Shown here in pieces: positions 7,629-16,909 of a stretch of 35,533 bases of DNA. The position numbers were made by a program, and so were the translations under genes. Every line of letters begins with the position of its first letter. Position 1 is the first letter of the stretch. The stretch spans positions 1 through 35,533 of the forward strand of contig JAHHTS010000018.1 of NCBI GenBank assembly GCA_020024475.1, in the 5' to 3' direction. This DNA is from Oscillospiraceae bacterium. Lineage in GTDB: Bacteria > Bacillota > Clostridia > Oscillospirales > Ruminococcaceae. Under the pieces are notes generated by a model. It ran no database searches. It was not told the DNA's origin and saw only the letters and a program-made list of their open reading frames with translations.

Positions 7629-8627
7629 ATGAATCTAAGAAAATTATTGTATTTAGCACTTACAGCCATTTTGCTGTCATTTATTTTGGTGGGTTGTAAT
7701 AGTAAAGAAAAAGCTACAGAAAAGATAAGAGTAAGTGAAGTTACGCATTCTATATTTTATGCACCAATGTACGTAGCTTTAAATAATGGATATTTTGAAG
7801 AAGAAGGGATTGAAATTGAGTTAGTAAATGCTGGTGGTGCAGATAAGGTAATGACTGCATTGCTAACTGATGCGGCTGACATAGGTTTTGCGGGACCAGA
7901 ATCAGTTATTTATGTTTGTGCACAAGGAAAAGACGATTATCCTAAAGTTTTTGCTCAGTTGACACAGTGCGATGGTTCATTTCTAGTTGGGCGTGAAAAA
8001 ATAAATAACTTTGATTGGAAATATTTAAAAGGAAGTACGATTCTTCCAGGCAGAAAAGGCGGCATACCTTATATGATGTTGCTTTATTGTCTAAATCAAA
8101 ACGGATTGGAAGTAGGAAAGGATGTGTTTTTTGATGACTCAATATCATTTAACGCAATGACGGGGGCATTTATATCAGGAACAGGTGATTATGTAACGGT
8201 ATTTGAACCAAGTGCAACAGATATTGAAAATGAAGGAAAAGGATTTATTCTTGCATCTATTGGCGAAGAGGGTGGAAGAGTTCCATATACCACATATTTT
8301 GCTAATAGAGATTACTTAGAAGGAAATGAAGAACTTGTTCAGCGCTTTACTAATGCGATTTATAAAGGACAACAGTTTGTCCAAAATAGTACAGCAGAAG
8401 AGATAGCAAAAGTAATAGCTCCTTCTTTTGCAGATACAGATGAAAAAACTATAGTTTCAGTTATAAATAGATATAAAGATATAGGTGCATATAGTGAAAA
8501 TTGTAAAATGACTGAAGAAGATTTTAATAGACTTTGTGATATTCTTGAAAATGCCGGCGAATTATCAGCTGAGATAGCATATAATGATATAGTTGATAAT
8601 ACATTTGCTGAAAAAGTAATACAATAG
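7629..8627 (+). CDS. ABC transporter substrate-binding lipoprotein, NMT1/THI5-like
   Basis: This encodes 332 residues. The signal peptide ends in a lipobox (LVGC, Cys23), so the mature protein is tethered outside the membrane. The start of the mature domain, RVSEVTHSIFYAPMYVALNNGYF, followed by IEIELVNAGG and DIGFAGPES, is typical of the NMT1/THI5-like and SsuA-like families, which bind aminopyrimidine precursors of thiamine, sulfonates or similar compounds. I see no TPP riboswitch in front of the operon, so a thiamine role is not supported by regulation. The substrate stays open. It ends the three-gene operon, with a terminator directly after. Confidence 0.87.
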   Translation: MNLRKLLYLALTAILLSFILVGCNSKEKATEKIRVSEVTHSIFYAPMYVALNNGYFEEEGIEIELVNAGGADKVMTALLTDAADIGFAGPESVIYVCAQGKDDYPKVFAQLTQCDGSFLVGREKINNFDWKYLKGSTILPGRKGGIPYMMLLYCLNQNGLEVGKDVFFDDSISFNAMTGAFISGTGDYVTVFEPSATDIENEGKGFILASIGEEGGRVPYTTYFANRDYLEGNEELVQRFTNAIYKGQQFVQNSTAEEIAKVIAPSFADTDEKTIVSVINRYKDIGAYSENCKMTEEDFNRLCDILENAGELSAEIAYNDIVDNTFAEKVIQ

Positions 8628-8630
8628 GGA

Positions 8631-8656
8631 AAAGGGGCGGTATTTCCGCTCTTTTT
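8631..8656 (+). terminator. Terminator of the ABC transporter operon
   Basis: GGGCGG (8635-8640) pairs with CCGCTC (8646-8651), including one G-T pair, and TTTTT follows. It lies within 30 bases of the stop. Confidence 0.75.
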
Positions 8657-8721
8657 CTTTGACAAAATACTCCTAAACAATTATTATATATACATAATAT
8701 TTTAGTAGTAGAGGAATATTT

Positions 8722-10143
8722 ATGAATTCTATAAATAAAAGAATTAAACTTTCAAAAGAATTCAAAACATATGATAAAATATTTTTTGGATTGTCGTTTA
8801 TATTTGCATTTTTATTTATGTCACACCCTGATTTATGGGAAACAGCAAATCATAGTTATGTATTTTTAGAGAGTGTTTTTAGTGGTAATTTTATGAATTT
8901 TTATGAACTCTGTGCAGCACATAACAATTTATATTACTATATAAATGTAGCTAATTATAATATAATGATTTATATTTTATTTGGGCTATGGGAACTTCCA
9001 GTTTTTGCTTTTAATAAAATATTTGGATTTGCATTAAATGAAATATTTATAATTTATTGGGCAAAAATTATTAGTGTAGGATTTTTTATTGGCAGTGGTA
9101 TTATTGTAAAAAAAATCTGTGATGCATTGGGAATGGAAAATAGTAAGTCATATATGGCTGCAATGTTTTTTATATTTAATCCTATTTCATTTTTTTCTCC
9201 TATGGCAATGGGACAATATGACACTTTATGCCTTTTCTTTATGTTATGGGCTTTATTGTATTATCTTGATGGTGATATGAAAAAGTTTAGTTTTGTAATT
9301 GGAATAAGTGTAGTATTTAAATTTTTTTCTTTGCTTATTTTTATACCTCTTATATTGCTTAATGAAAAGAAAATTTTGAATATTATAAAATATTCATTTT
9401 TAAGTCTTTGGCTATACATACCGACAACATTTATTTTTTGGGGAAGAACTGGAAATGCAGCGGTATTTACTAATGCTATGATAAATCGAATGTTTGAAAT
9501 TACATATGATACAGGGATGAGAGCAGTTCCTGCTTTTGTTTTGGTTTATTCTTTAATAGTTTTTGCGACCTTTTTATATGTACCAAAAAATGAAACGCTT
9601 AGGAAGTATCTAGCAATTTATATTCCTATGGTAATTTTTTCTTTCCTATTTAATAGTATTTATTGGCACCCTCAGTGGCTTATACTAATGGTACCATTTA
9701 TAGTTATTACAACATTTATGCAAAAAAATAAAGAACCATGGTTTTACATTGATATTATTATGGCAATAGCATTTTTCTCATATTGTCTATATAACTATTC
9801 AAATCAAACCGGAGCTATTCTTTTTGATGGAGGATTGCTTTATCATTTGTTTGACATTAGAATCGCTACTAGTCAAAGCTGGCAACCTTTAAGTAAATTT
9901 TTAGAAAATATTCCATATATATCAGTGATGACGCCGGTTATGTTTACTGGTTCAATATTGGGTAATATTATATTCAAGTTTCCAATTTTAAATGAGAGCT
10001 TAGCAGACAAAATGTCTGATGAAAAAAAATATAGCAAATTAAACGAAAAGTGTTTTTTATATGCGATATTTATAATTGGATTTATAGGTACATGGTTAGT
10101 GCCGAGTATGTTGGAGGCTATTAACGCACTTGGAATAATATAA
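8722..10143 (+). CDS. Multispanning membrane protein, GT-C glycosyltransferase-like
   Basis: This encodes 473 residues with about 10-12 hydrophobic segments. Residues near 20-35 carry a loop with Asp (HPDLWETANHS). A GQYDTL motif near 166 and a WHPQWLILMVPF segment near 315 recall polyprenol-sugar-dependent GT-C enzymes such as the mannosyltransferase/GT87 groups. Such enzymes use lipid-linked sugars at the outer face. I cannot name the donor or acceptor. The ribosome binding site is GAGG, eight bases before ATG 8722. It stands alone between two terminators and is convergent with tcdA. The sequence is notably rich in Phe, Ile and Tyr with AT-rich codons. Confidence 0.6.
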   Translation: MNSINKRIKLSKEFKTYDKIFFGLSFIFAFLFMSHPDLWETANHSYVFLESVFSGNFMNFYELCAAHNNLYYYINVANYNIMIYILFGLWELPVFAFNKIFGFALNEIFIIYWAKIISVGFFIGSGIIVKKICDALGMENSKSYMAAMFFIFNPISFFSPMAMGQYDTLCLFFMLWALLYYLDGDMKKFSFVIGISVVFKFFSLLIFIPLILLNEKKILNIIKYSFLSLWLYIPTTFIFWGRTGNAAVFTNAMINRMFEITYDTGMRAVPAFVLVYSLIVFATFLYVPKNETLRKYLAIYIPMVIFSFLFNSIYWHPQWLILMVPFIVITTFMQKNKEPWFYIDIIMAIAFFSYCLYNYSNQTGAILFDGGLLYHLFDIRIATSQSWQPLSKFLENIPYISVMTPVMFTGSILGNIIFKFPILNESLADKMSDEKKYSKLNEKCFLYAIFIIGFIGTWLVPSMLEAINALGII

Positions 10144-10148
10144 AAACA

Positions 10149-10175
10149 AAAGCACCTTATAACAAGGTGCTTTTT
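10149..10175. terminator. Bidirectional terminator between the GT-C-like gene and tcdA
   Basis: AGCACCTT pairs with AAGGTGCT around a 5-nt loop, with A and T runs on each side. It lies six bases after the plus-strand stop and seven bases beyond the tcdA stop. Confidence 0.85.
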
Positions 10176-10182
10176 ATTTGAA

Positions 10183-10884
10183 TTATTTTGAAAGTTGTTC
10201 ACAAACATATTGAGCAATCATGATTCCAGCTAAATTTGGTGCAAAAACAGTAGAGCCAGGAGCATGACGACCATTTGATGAATTTACTGATTTGCTTTGT
10301 GGAGGATATTTGTTAAATAGGCTTATATGCCCATTTATACCTCTTTTTCTTAACTCTTGTCTAATTACTCTAGACAGTCCGCATCCGTTTCCGGCAGTAT
10401 TTTCTACAGTATCGATGACAAAACCATCTATAGAAAAACGATTTCCTGTTCCCATAGAAGAAATTATTTTTATATCATTTTCTCTACAGTATTCAATTAA
10501 ATCTAGTTTGCTTTTAACACTATCTATAGCATCTACAACAAAATCAGGTGATAATTTTGATATAATGTTGAGATTTTCTTTTTGGATAAACATATTATAT
10601 GTTGTTATTTCACAATTTGGATTTATTGAAAGAGCTCTTTTTTTAGCTACTTCAACTTTATAATCACCAATATTTTCTACATTAGAAATAATCTGACGGT
10701 TTAGATTGGTTTCATCTATTATGTCAAAGTCAATTATTGTAATTTTTTTTATTCCAAAACGAGCGAAGCATTCAAGTGCAGCTCCACCAACTCCGCCTGC
10801 GCCGACTAAAACTATGTGACTATTTATTATTTTTTCATATTTTTCAGTTCCAATAGTCATAAGTGTACGTTCATTAAAAGCCAT
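10183..10884 (-). CDS. tcdA: tRNA threonylcarbamoyladenosine dehydratase
   Basis: This encodes 233 residues of the ThiF/MoeB/E1-like family. TcdA uses ATP to close t6A37 of ANN-decoding tRNAs into the cyclic form. The nucleotide-binding motif GAGGVGG is at 28-34, followed by TIIDFDIIDETNLNRQ. SMGTGNR and the C-terminal GSTVFAP...GIMIAQYV pattern are characteristic of TcdA (YgdL/YrvM). I chose ATG 10884, eight bases after GGGAG, rather than an ATG five codons upstream that overlaps that site. The probable 6S RNA terminator ends only 19 bases upstream, so no separate promoter fits between them. The 6S-tcdA order resembles the bsrA-yrvM order as I remember it from Bacillus. Confidence 0.9.
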   Translation of the reverse strand: MAFNERTLMTIGTEKYEKIINSHIVLVGAGGVGGAALECFARFGIKKITIIDFDIIDETNLNRQIISNVENIGDYKVEVAKKRALSINPNCEITTYNMFIQKENLNIISKLSPDFVVDAIDSVKSKLDLIEYCRENDIKIISSMGTGNRFSIDGFVIDTVENTAGNGCGLSRVIRQELRKRGINGHISLFNKYPPQSKSVNSSNGRHAPGSTVFAPNLAGIMIAQYVCEQLSK

Positions 10885-10902
10885 ATAAATATCTCCCATA
10901 AC

Positions 10903-10930
10903 AAAAAACGTAACCTTAAACAGGTTACGT
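10903..10930 (-). terminator. Terminator of the probable 6S RNA
   Basis: ACGTAACC pairs with GGTTACGT around a 7-nt loop, followed by six T on the minus strand. Confidence 0.88.
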
Positions 10931-11082
10931 GATTTTTTATATATAAACCCGCCAAGCCGTATGCAGCCATATTAGAACCCGGCTTGTAAGCTAGGGTGGA
11001 TATGCTAAGCTATTCGCTTCATGTTCCCTTCTTCCCAAATAGGGGAGGTCTACAATTCCCGATTAGACGTTAGCCTCCGTTT
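10906..11082 (-). ncRNA. ssrS: Probable 6S RNA
   Basis: A GC-richer, non-coding stretch of about 177 nt precedes tcdA. 6S RNA mimics an open promoter and binds the housekeeping RNA polymerase holoenzyme. The ends can pair as a closing stem (AAAC/GUUU and AGGCU/GGCUU), and the middle contains paired purine and pyrimidine tracts (CCUCCCC..GGGAAG) flanking unpaired regions, consistent with one long bulged hairpin. It ends in a strong terminator at 10908-10930. Position beside tcdA matches a known Firmicutes location of 6S. Both ends are estimated: a TACAAT-like -10 at 11089-11094 would start it near 11082. The call rests on structure and context, not on a covariance search. Confidence 0.68.
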
Positions 11083-11165
11083 AATATAATTGTAGGATTA
11101 AAAATAGCTACATTTAATCGCACAAGACAGGCTTATAATTTATATTATGTGTCCTCAGTGTAATA

Positions 11166-11501
11166 TTATTCTTCTATGTTATAAATTTCACTCAGACGTT
11201 TTTCGAAGATGCCAGCAATTTCAAAGTATTCTTCGTCATCATCAACAACATCATATGTGTCTAGACCTTCTTCATCAGGTTCACCTACGCGGAATATGAT
11301 AAGAACAGGCTCTTCTTCCTGAGCTTTTTTGTCATCGAACACCTCAACCACTGCAACATATGTCAGTTCGTTATGTTCAACAGAGTCGATAACTTCAAAT
11401 TCAAAATTTTCGCCATTTTCATCAGTTAATGTGAGAATATCAGCGGAATAAGTTTCATCTTCTTCAGTATCGGCTAAGAACTCCAAATCTTTATCCTGCA
11501 T
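11166..11501 (-). CDS. DUF1292 family acidic protein
   Basis: This encodes 111 residues and is very acidic (runs such as DDDEEYFE). The DILTLTDENGENFEFEVIDSVEHN...YVAVVEV pattern identifies the DUF1292 (YrzB-like) family of small Firmicutes proteins with no settled function. In Bacillus relatives these genes often sit near RNA-processing or translation genes. The start is ATG 11501, nine bases after a consensus AGGAGG (11511-11516); an ATG ten codons earlier would bury that site. It lies upstream of the probable 6S RNA on the same strand, with no obvious terminator between them. Confidence 0.8.
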   Translation of the reverse strand: MQDKDLEFLADTEEDETYSADILTLTDENGENFEFEVIDSVEHNELTYVAVVEVFDDKKAQEEEPVLIIFRVGEPDEEGLDTYDVVDDDEEYFEIAGIFEKRLSEIYNIEE

Positions 11502-11719
11502 TGGAATGTACCTCCTATTTCTTTTATCCATATATTACACTATTTTTTTGTTCAAGTCAATAAAATGAAAACAATTCTACTAAAATATACATAATCGATA
11601 AATATTTTTACTAATTATAATAAAACATAAAAAATACATATATTTTTTGCATAATATATGTTAGAATAATTATTATATTATATTTTTATTGTTTTATTGC
11701 AACTTTTACAAGGAGAAAT

Positions 11720-12415
11720 ATGAAAAAGATAATTTGTACATTTTTGATTCTTGCAATAGTATTAACAGGCTGCCAAAACGGTTTTGGGCTTGGTGGAGAG
11801 AAGTTAAGTGTTGATACGAATGAAATTCAGTTTTCACAACCAGCTGTTGGTGACAAAACAGCTGTTATAAATACAAGTGAAGGTACAATAAAGGTACTTC
11901 TTTTTCCTGAATATGCACCTAAAGCTGTAGAAAATTTCATATTATTAGCTCAAAGTGGGTATTATAATGGTATGACATTTCATAGAGTTATCGAAAATTT
12001 TATGATACAGACAGGCTCACCGGATGGAAGTCCCCATGGTGGCAATAGTATATGGGGACTTGAGTTCGAAGATGAATTTTCGGATAACCTTCATCATTAT
12101 AATGGTGCGCTTTCTATGGCTAATCACGGAGAAGATACCAATGGAAGTCAGTTTTTCTTTGTAACAAGTCCTATTGGAAAAATTTCTGATGAGGATGTTC
12201 AAAAAATGAACGATGCTGGTTGGAGAAGTGATGTTATAGATTTATATAAACAAGCTGGTGGATATTCTTCACTTGATTATCGTTATACTGTTTTTGGACA
12301 AATATATGAAGGACTTAATGTGGCATATAAAATTAGTCGTGCTAAAACTGATGAAAACGATAAACCTAAAGATGATGTAGTGGTAGAATCTATTGAAATA
12401 GTTACTATGGAATAA
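11720..12415 (+). CDS. Peptidyl-prolyl cis-trans isomerase lipoprotein (cyclophilin type)
   Basis: This encodes 231 residues. A signal peptide with lipobox LTGC (Cys18) predicts a lipid-anchored protein outside the membrane. The cyclophilin domain starts at about 46. FHRV at 87-90 includes the catalytic Arg89, QTGSPDG follows at 97-103 and NGSQFFF at 141-147. It would speed proline isomerisation during folding of exported proteins. Residues about 152-185 form an extra charged loop before the last strands (YTVFGQIYEGLNV), longer than in minimal cyclophilins. AGGAG precedes ATG 11720. It appears to be a single-gene unit. Confidence 0.92.
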   Translation: MKKIICTFLILAIVLTGCQNGFGLGGEKLSVDTNEIQFSQPAVGDKTAVINTSEGTIKVLLFPEYAPKAVENFILLAQSGYYNGMTFHRVIENFMIQTGSPDGSPHGGNSIWGLEFEDEFSDNLHHYNGALSMANHGEDTNGSQFFFVTSPIGKISDEDVQKMNDAGWRSDVIDLYKQAGGYSSLDYRYTVFGQIYEGLNVAYKISRAKTDENDKPKDDVVVESIEIVTME

Positions 12416-12428
12416 TGTATATTCTTAA

Positions 12429-12456
12429 TTGACAATGACTTAAAAAACTATATACT
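12429..12456 (+). promoter_or_regulatory. Promoter of the DegV gene
   Basis: TTGACA (12429-12434) and TATACT (12451-12456) are 16 bases apart; TACTAT two bases later would give an 18-base spacer. It lies about 55 bases before the DegV start. Confidence 0.55.
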
Positions 12457-12511
12457 ATATAGAAATGAATAAGTGAAAAATACTCATTTTTTGTATTTAT
12501 GGAGGAAATTT

Positions 12512-13363
12512 ATGGGCATTAGAATAGTTACTGACTCAACAAGCGATATCGATGTTCTGGAAGCAGCCGAAAAAGGTATAAGTGTAGGAAGGCTAACTGT
12601 TGTTATAGATGGTGTTGAATATGTTGAAGGAGACACAATAACATATAAAGATTTTTTTGAAAAAGCAGATAATGCTAAAAGTCCTGTACTCACAAGCCAG
12701 CCATCACCTGAGTCATTCTTGAAAATTTTTAATGAAGCAAAAGAAGCAGGAGATTATGTGATTGGGTTATTTGTTTCGCAAAACCTCTCTGGTACATTTC
12801 AGTCTGCAAATATTGCAGCTGACGCAAGTGAATACGATAAAATTTATCTAATAGATACAAATAATATTTCTATAAGTGTAAGGCTTATGGTGTACAAAGC
12901 CTATGAACTTATACAGAGTGGTGTGGACTTTGAAGAGTTATGTGCAACAATGGAAGATTATAAAAATCGTTTAGATGCATATACAATTGTAGGTGATTTA
13001 ACCTATCTAAAACGCAGTGGTCGTCTTTCTCCAGGCACAGCTTTTGTGGCGAATTTATTAAATATTAAGCCAGTTACTACTGTAAATGGAAAAGTTGATG
13101 TTGTAGCTAAGCCTAGAGGTAAGAAAGGTGCTATCGAGAAGACACTAGATATTATAGAAAATACAACAACTGGTATCGACAAGAATGAAATGTGTATTGT
13201 AGGTTATATCGGCCCAGAAACGACATGGCATAAAGACCTCATCATCCGCTTAGATGAACGCTTTGGTGTAGCAAAAAATCTTAAAGTATATCCTATTGGT
13301 GCATCTGTTGGTAACCATGTGGGTGCTGATAGTGTTGCTATCGCATTTTTTAGAAATAATTAA
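12512..13363 (+). CDS. DegV family fatty-acid-binding protein
   Basis: This encodes 283 residues. DegV/FakB proteins hold a fatty acid and, with the kinase FakA, present it for phosphorylation. The N-terminal signature IRIVTDSTSDI, the loop TSQPSPESF and the GTFQSA segment near the lipid head-group site are all present, as is the domain-two hallmark GDLTYLKRSGRLS. GGAGG directly precedes ATG 12512, so this start is preferred over one 13 codons upstream. No fakA is adjacent. The binding role is known for the family; its use in this cell is inferred. Confidence 0.93.
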   Translation: MGIRIVTDSTSDIDVLEAAEKGISVGRLTVVIDGVEYVEGDTITYKDFFEKADNAKSPVLTSQPSPESFLKIFNEAKEAGDYVIGLFVSQNLSGTFQSANIAADASEYDKIYLIDTNNISISVRLMVYKAYELIQSGVDFEELCATMEDYKNRLDAYTIVGDLTYLKRSGRLSPGTAFVANLLNIKPVTTVNGKVDVVAKPRGKKGAIEKTLDIIENTTTGIDKNEMCIVGYIGPETTWHKDLIIRLDERFGVAKNLKVYPIGASVGNHVGADSVAIAFFRNN

Positions 13364-13396
13364 AAATAGGCGGGGGATATTTCTCCTGCCTATTTT
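13363..13396 (+). terminator. Terminator of the DegV gene
   Basis: An AAAATAGGC..GGGGA arm pairs with TCTCCTGCCTATTTT around a short loop, immediately after the stop. Confidence 0.85.
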
Positions 13397-13459
13397 AATT
13401 ATATATTTTATAATAATTTTACAGAGATGTAATAAAAATATTAAATATAAGGGGAAAAT

Positions 13460-14998
13460 ATGAATAAATTTAAAAGGTTTGTTTATTCTAAGCGATTCAT
13501 TATATCAATGGTTGCTGTCATACAGATAGCTTTGTTTTTTGTTTTAACAAAAAAATTATATACAATGGGAACTCGGGCATATGTTTTGCTTACAGTATTT
13601 AGTGTGCTAGTGATGTTTTATTTGCTTGAAAAAGATAATATGAATCCATCATATAAACTTTTATGGATGTTAGATATGGTATTTTTCCCAGTTGCCGGAG
13701 CAATTTTATACTTTTTTTGGGGAGATAAAAAACTCACCAGAAAACAACAAAAACGGATTACTGCAATTAAAGATAAAACTCATAATAATATAAAACCAAA
13801 TCCAAAGCTTATCGAAAAAATAGCCAAAGTAGACGAAAATGCTGCAAAACAGTCTAGATACTTGGAAAATATTGCATCAGCGCCACCTTATGAAAAAACT
13901 TCAACGAGATATTATGATATGGGTGCAGCAATGTTTAGGGATTATATGCAGGATTTGCGTAATGCGAAAGAAAGCATATTCATTCAATATTTCATAATAG
14001 ATGAAGGATATGTATGGGATTCTGTACTAGAAGTACTTAAACAAAAGGTAAAAGAAGGTGTTGATGTAAGAGTTATTTATGATGGTTGGGGATGTCTTAT
14101 GAATCTTCCAGAAGGATATGAAATAAAACTAAGAGAGTGGGGGATAAAGGCTTATATATTTAACGATGTAAAGTTTAGTATGCATATAGGTGATTATTTC
14201 ATGCTTAACCATCGAGATCATCGAAAAATAACTGTAATAGACTCAACAATCGGATATACTGGTGGACTTAATTTAGCTGATGAGTACATAAATATAATTG
14301 AGCGATTTGGCGTATGGAAGGATACTGGCTTTCGCATAGAAGGCGACGCTGTTTGGGGACTTACAACAACATTTTTGAATACATGGGAGTTTGTAACTCT
14401 TGATGATGCAAAATATGAAGATTTCCATCCAAAATATTCTTGTGAAACAGATGGAATTATTCAGCCATATTTTGACACACCACTTGACATTGCCAATGTT
14501 TGCGAAAACATATATCTTTCTGTTATACATAATGCAAAAAAATATGTATATATAGCAACTCCATATCTTATAGTAGATAACGAAACATTAACATCACTTA
14601 CATTAGCTGCACAAAGTGGAGTAGATGTAAGAATAATAGTTCCTGGAATACCGGATAAATGGTATGTTTATTATGTGACACAGAGTTATTATAAAGTTCT
14701 TATTGAGGCTGGCGTTAAAATTTATGAATATACACCTGGTTTCATACATGCGAAAATGTATGTAACAGATGACTACCAAGCAATAGTGGGTGGCGCCAAT
14801 ACCGATTTTCGTTCAATGTATCTAAATTTTGAAAATAGTTGTGTTTTCTATGGCGGAACAACAGTACCAAAAGTTAAAGCTGATTTTGAAGACACCATGA
14901 AGCACTGTCGACAAGTAACAATGGAAGATGTTAAAAATACACCTGTGGTAAAAAGAATTTTACAAATTTTCCTTAGGATTGCAGGACCATTAATGTAA
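13460..14998 (+). CDS. cls: Cardiolipin synthase
   Basis: This encodes 512 residues of the phospholipase D superfamily. Cardiolipin synthase joins two phosphatidylglycerol molecules at the membrane. Two N-terminal membrane segments lie at about 13-30 and 39-56, with a third hydrophobic stretch near 68-87. Two HKD motifs are intact: His254-Lys256-Asp261 in HRKITVID and His430-Lys432-Asp437 in HAKMYVTD, each followed by the expected GG(L/A)N segment. Length matches the family. GGGG(A) precedes ATG 13460. It is a single-gene unit between terminators. Confidence 0.94.
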   Translation: MNKFKRFVYSKRFIISMVAVIQIALFFVLTKKLYTMGTRAYVLLTVFSVLVMFYLLEKDNMNPSYKLLWMLDMVFFPVAGAILYFFWGDKKLTRKQQKRITAIKDKTHNNIKPNPKLIEKIAKVDENAAKQSRYLENIASAPPYEKTSTRYYDMGAAMFRDYMQDLRNAKESIFIQYFIIDEGYVWDSVLEVLKQKVKEGVDVRVIYDGWGCLMNLPEGYEIKLREWGIKAYIFNDVKFSMHIGDYFMLNHRDHRKITVIDSTIGYTGGLNLADEYINIIERFGVWKDTGFRIEGDAVWGLTTTFLNTWEFVTLDDAKYEDFHPKYSCETDGIIQPYFDTPLDIANVCENIYLSVIHNAKKYVYIATPYLIVDNETLTSLTLAAQSGVDVRIIVPGIPDKWYVYYVTQSYYKVLIEAGVKIYEYTPGFIHAKMYVTDDYQAIVGGANTDFRSMYLNFENSCVFYGGTTVPKVKADFEDTMKHCRQVTMEDVKNTPVVKRILQIFLRIAGPLM

Positions 14999-15022
14999 AA
15001 ACAATTAAAAGTTTTAACTGAG

Positions 15023-15057
15023 AGCAAATCGAATTATATTTCGATTTGCTTTTTTTT
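15023..15057 (+). terminator. Terminator of cls
   Basis: AGCAAATCGA pairs with TCGATTTGCT, followed by eight T. Confidence 0.9.
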
Positions 15058-15330
15058 ATGCTGGAAACTATTTATTAAATAAAGTAATGATAATGATTTT
15101 TTTTATATGCGAAGAGATACATATTTTTAATATTTTATAAATTAAACAAAATGATAAAAAACAAAATAAAATTAAGAAAAACAGATATATACTGTATAAG
15201 ATACACAAAATAACATAAGATTGTTAAAAAAATAACCACTAAAGTATAAAAAATTTTTTAAAATTGTGCATAATAACGGATAATACAAATCTCAACAAAA
15301 AACTTGTGAAAAATGTTAGTAAAAATAAAC

Positions 15331-15418
15331 AAAAACATTGTATTTTTTTAGCTAAAACAATGTTTTTATGTCTTTTGTTATAAAAATGTTGATATTATGT
15401 TAATAAAATGTGTACAAT
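15331..15418 (+). promoter_or_regulatory. Leader and promoter region of permease 1
   Basis: The gap from 15058 to 15480 holds no gene. It has an 11-bp inverted repeat AAAAACATTGT/ACAATGTTTTT (15331-15341, 15357-15367). A promoter candidate follows: TTGATA (15389-15394) and TACAAT (15413-15418), 18 bases apart. A small hairpin (ATTGTC/GACAAT, 15435-15451) sits in the untranslated leader before AAAAGGAG. Confidence 0.5.
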
Positions 15419-15480
15419 GTAACCATAAAAGGTGATTGTCATAAAGACAATACTCGTAAAATAAAAAAGGAGAATTTATT

Positions 15481-16839
15481 ATGGCACAACAACAAACATA
15501 TCAAGATCAAAGAACCTTGGGCCGTATGGATCTTATGTCCATAGCCGTGGGTCAGATTATCGGCGCTGGCGTTATGGTTATGTCTATCGCTGCTTTGAAC
15601 ATGACAGGGCGTTCAGTTAATATTGCATTTATGGTAGCTGCAGTATTTACGATTTTTAGTACATTTCCAACAATTTTTGTTTCTTCAGTTATTAGACTAA
15701 AAGGTGGTATTTATACACAGAATATTGTTTTTGTTGGTGAAACATATGCTGGATTTACACAGTATGTTGGCCTTTTAGGTGCTGTTTCTTTGGGCATGTT
15801 CGCAATTGGTCTTACTTCTTACTTAGGAATGTTAATTCCAATCGTAAGAAATTATGAACTTGCCTTCTCAATAATATTTTTGACAGTATTCTTCATACTT
15901 AATTATTTCGGTACACAGTGGATGGCAAAAGTTCAGAAATTTATGTTCTATTTCTTGGTTGCAGCACTTATCATATTTACAATATTTGGCCTTCCTAAAG
16001 TTCATTGGAATGGATATTTTGGTAATGAATTGTTCAATGAACCATTATTTAGTAAAGGTATGATAGGCCTTTTCGAAGCAGCTGCTTACCTCACATTTGC
16101 AACAGGTGGTGCAACAGTTATAGTTTCATTCTCAGCTGAAGCAGTTAATCCACAGAAAGATATTCCGTTCGTAGTTATTACAGCTACTATCGCAGTTGCA
16201 TTCCTTTATGGATTGATGGCAACAGTTATTGGCGGTATTCTTCCGGCTGATGAAGTTTTAGCAGTTGGTAACCTGGCTCCTATAGCTAAACTTATACTCC
16301 CAACTCCTTTGTATTATTTCTTTATAATCGGCGGTGCATGTTTTGCTCTTGGAACAACTCTTAACTCATCTATCGCTTCTGCATTCAGACCATTCTCAAC
16401 AGCAGCAGCTGACGGTTGGTTCCCAATGTGGCTTGGTAAATTAAATAAATACGGTGTTCCAACTGGTTACCTTGTTCTTCGTTACTTAGTTAATGCAACT
16501 GTATTGGCATTTGGTCTTAATGTAAGTGAACTTGGTAAATGGTCACTAATAATTGGTAACGTAACAGGATTTGTAACAGCTTTGTCAATTATTAGAATAC
16601 CTAAACTCTTCCCAGAGGCATGGGAAAAATCACCATTCCATGTTTCAAATGGTATTCTTACACTTATGCTTGGCGCTACAGCATTAACTCTTGGTATTCA
16701 GGCATTCCTTAATCTTCGTGGATTAAATATGTACATTATCACAGTTAACATAATTACATTTATAGTTTCTTGGGGTATTGCTACATTTATGGTTAAAACA
16801 GGTAGAGTACATACACAACCATCTTATGAACTTTCATAA
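15481..16839 (+). CDS. APC-family amino acid permease 1
   Basis: This encodes 452 residues with about 12 membrane spans. The first span contains GQIIGAGVM, the broken-helix substrate site of APC transporters (usually GxGIF). LTFATGGATVIVSFSAEAVNPQKDIPFV in the middle matches the family's conserved loop. The start has AAAAGGAG nine bases upstream. It is the first of three homologous genes (here, 17289, 19233) sharing long blocks, for example RxVNIAF, LTFATGGAT and TLNSSI. The substrate is unknown; an amino acid is likely given the ridA, lrp and racemase genes nearby. Codons favour GGT, GCT and CTT more than the surrounding genes, suggesting high expression. Confidence 0.87.
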   Translation: MAQQQTYQDQRTLGRMDLMSIAVGQIIGAGVMVMSIAALNMTGRSVNIAFMVAAVFTIFSTFPTIFVSSVIRLKGGIYTQNIVFVGETYAGFTQYVGLLGAVSLGMFAIGLTSYLGMLIPIVRNYELAFSIIFLTVFFILNYFGTQWMAKVQKFMFYFLVAALIIFTIFGLPKVHWNGYFGNELFNEPLFSKGMIGLFEAAAYLTFATGGATVIVSFSAEAVNPQKDIPFVVITATIAVAFLYGLMATVIGGILPADEVLAVGNLAPIAKLILPTPLYYFFIIGGACFALGTTLNSSIASAFRPFSTAAADGWFPMWLGKLNKYGVPTGYLVLRYLVNATVLAFGLNVSELGKWSLIIGNVTGFVTALSIIRIPKLFPEAWEKSPFHVSNGILTLMLGATALTLGIQAFLNLRGLNMYIITVNIITFIVSWGIATFMVKTGRVHTQPSYELS

Positions 16840-16909
16840 TGATATAATCGCAAAAATATGCTACCATAGTAGAATTCTTTATAATGGGGTGATAAGAGTA
16901 GTTGCCCCG

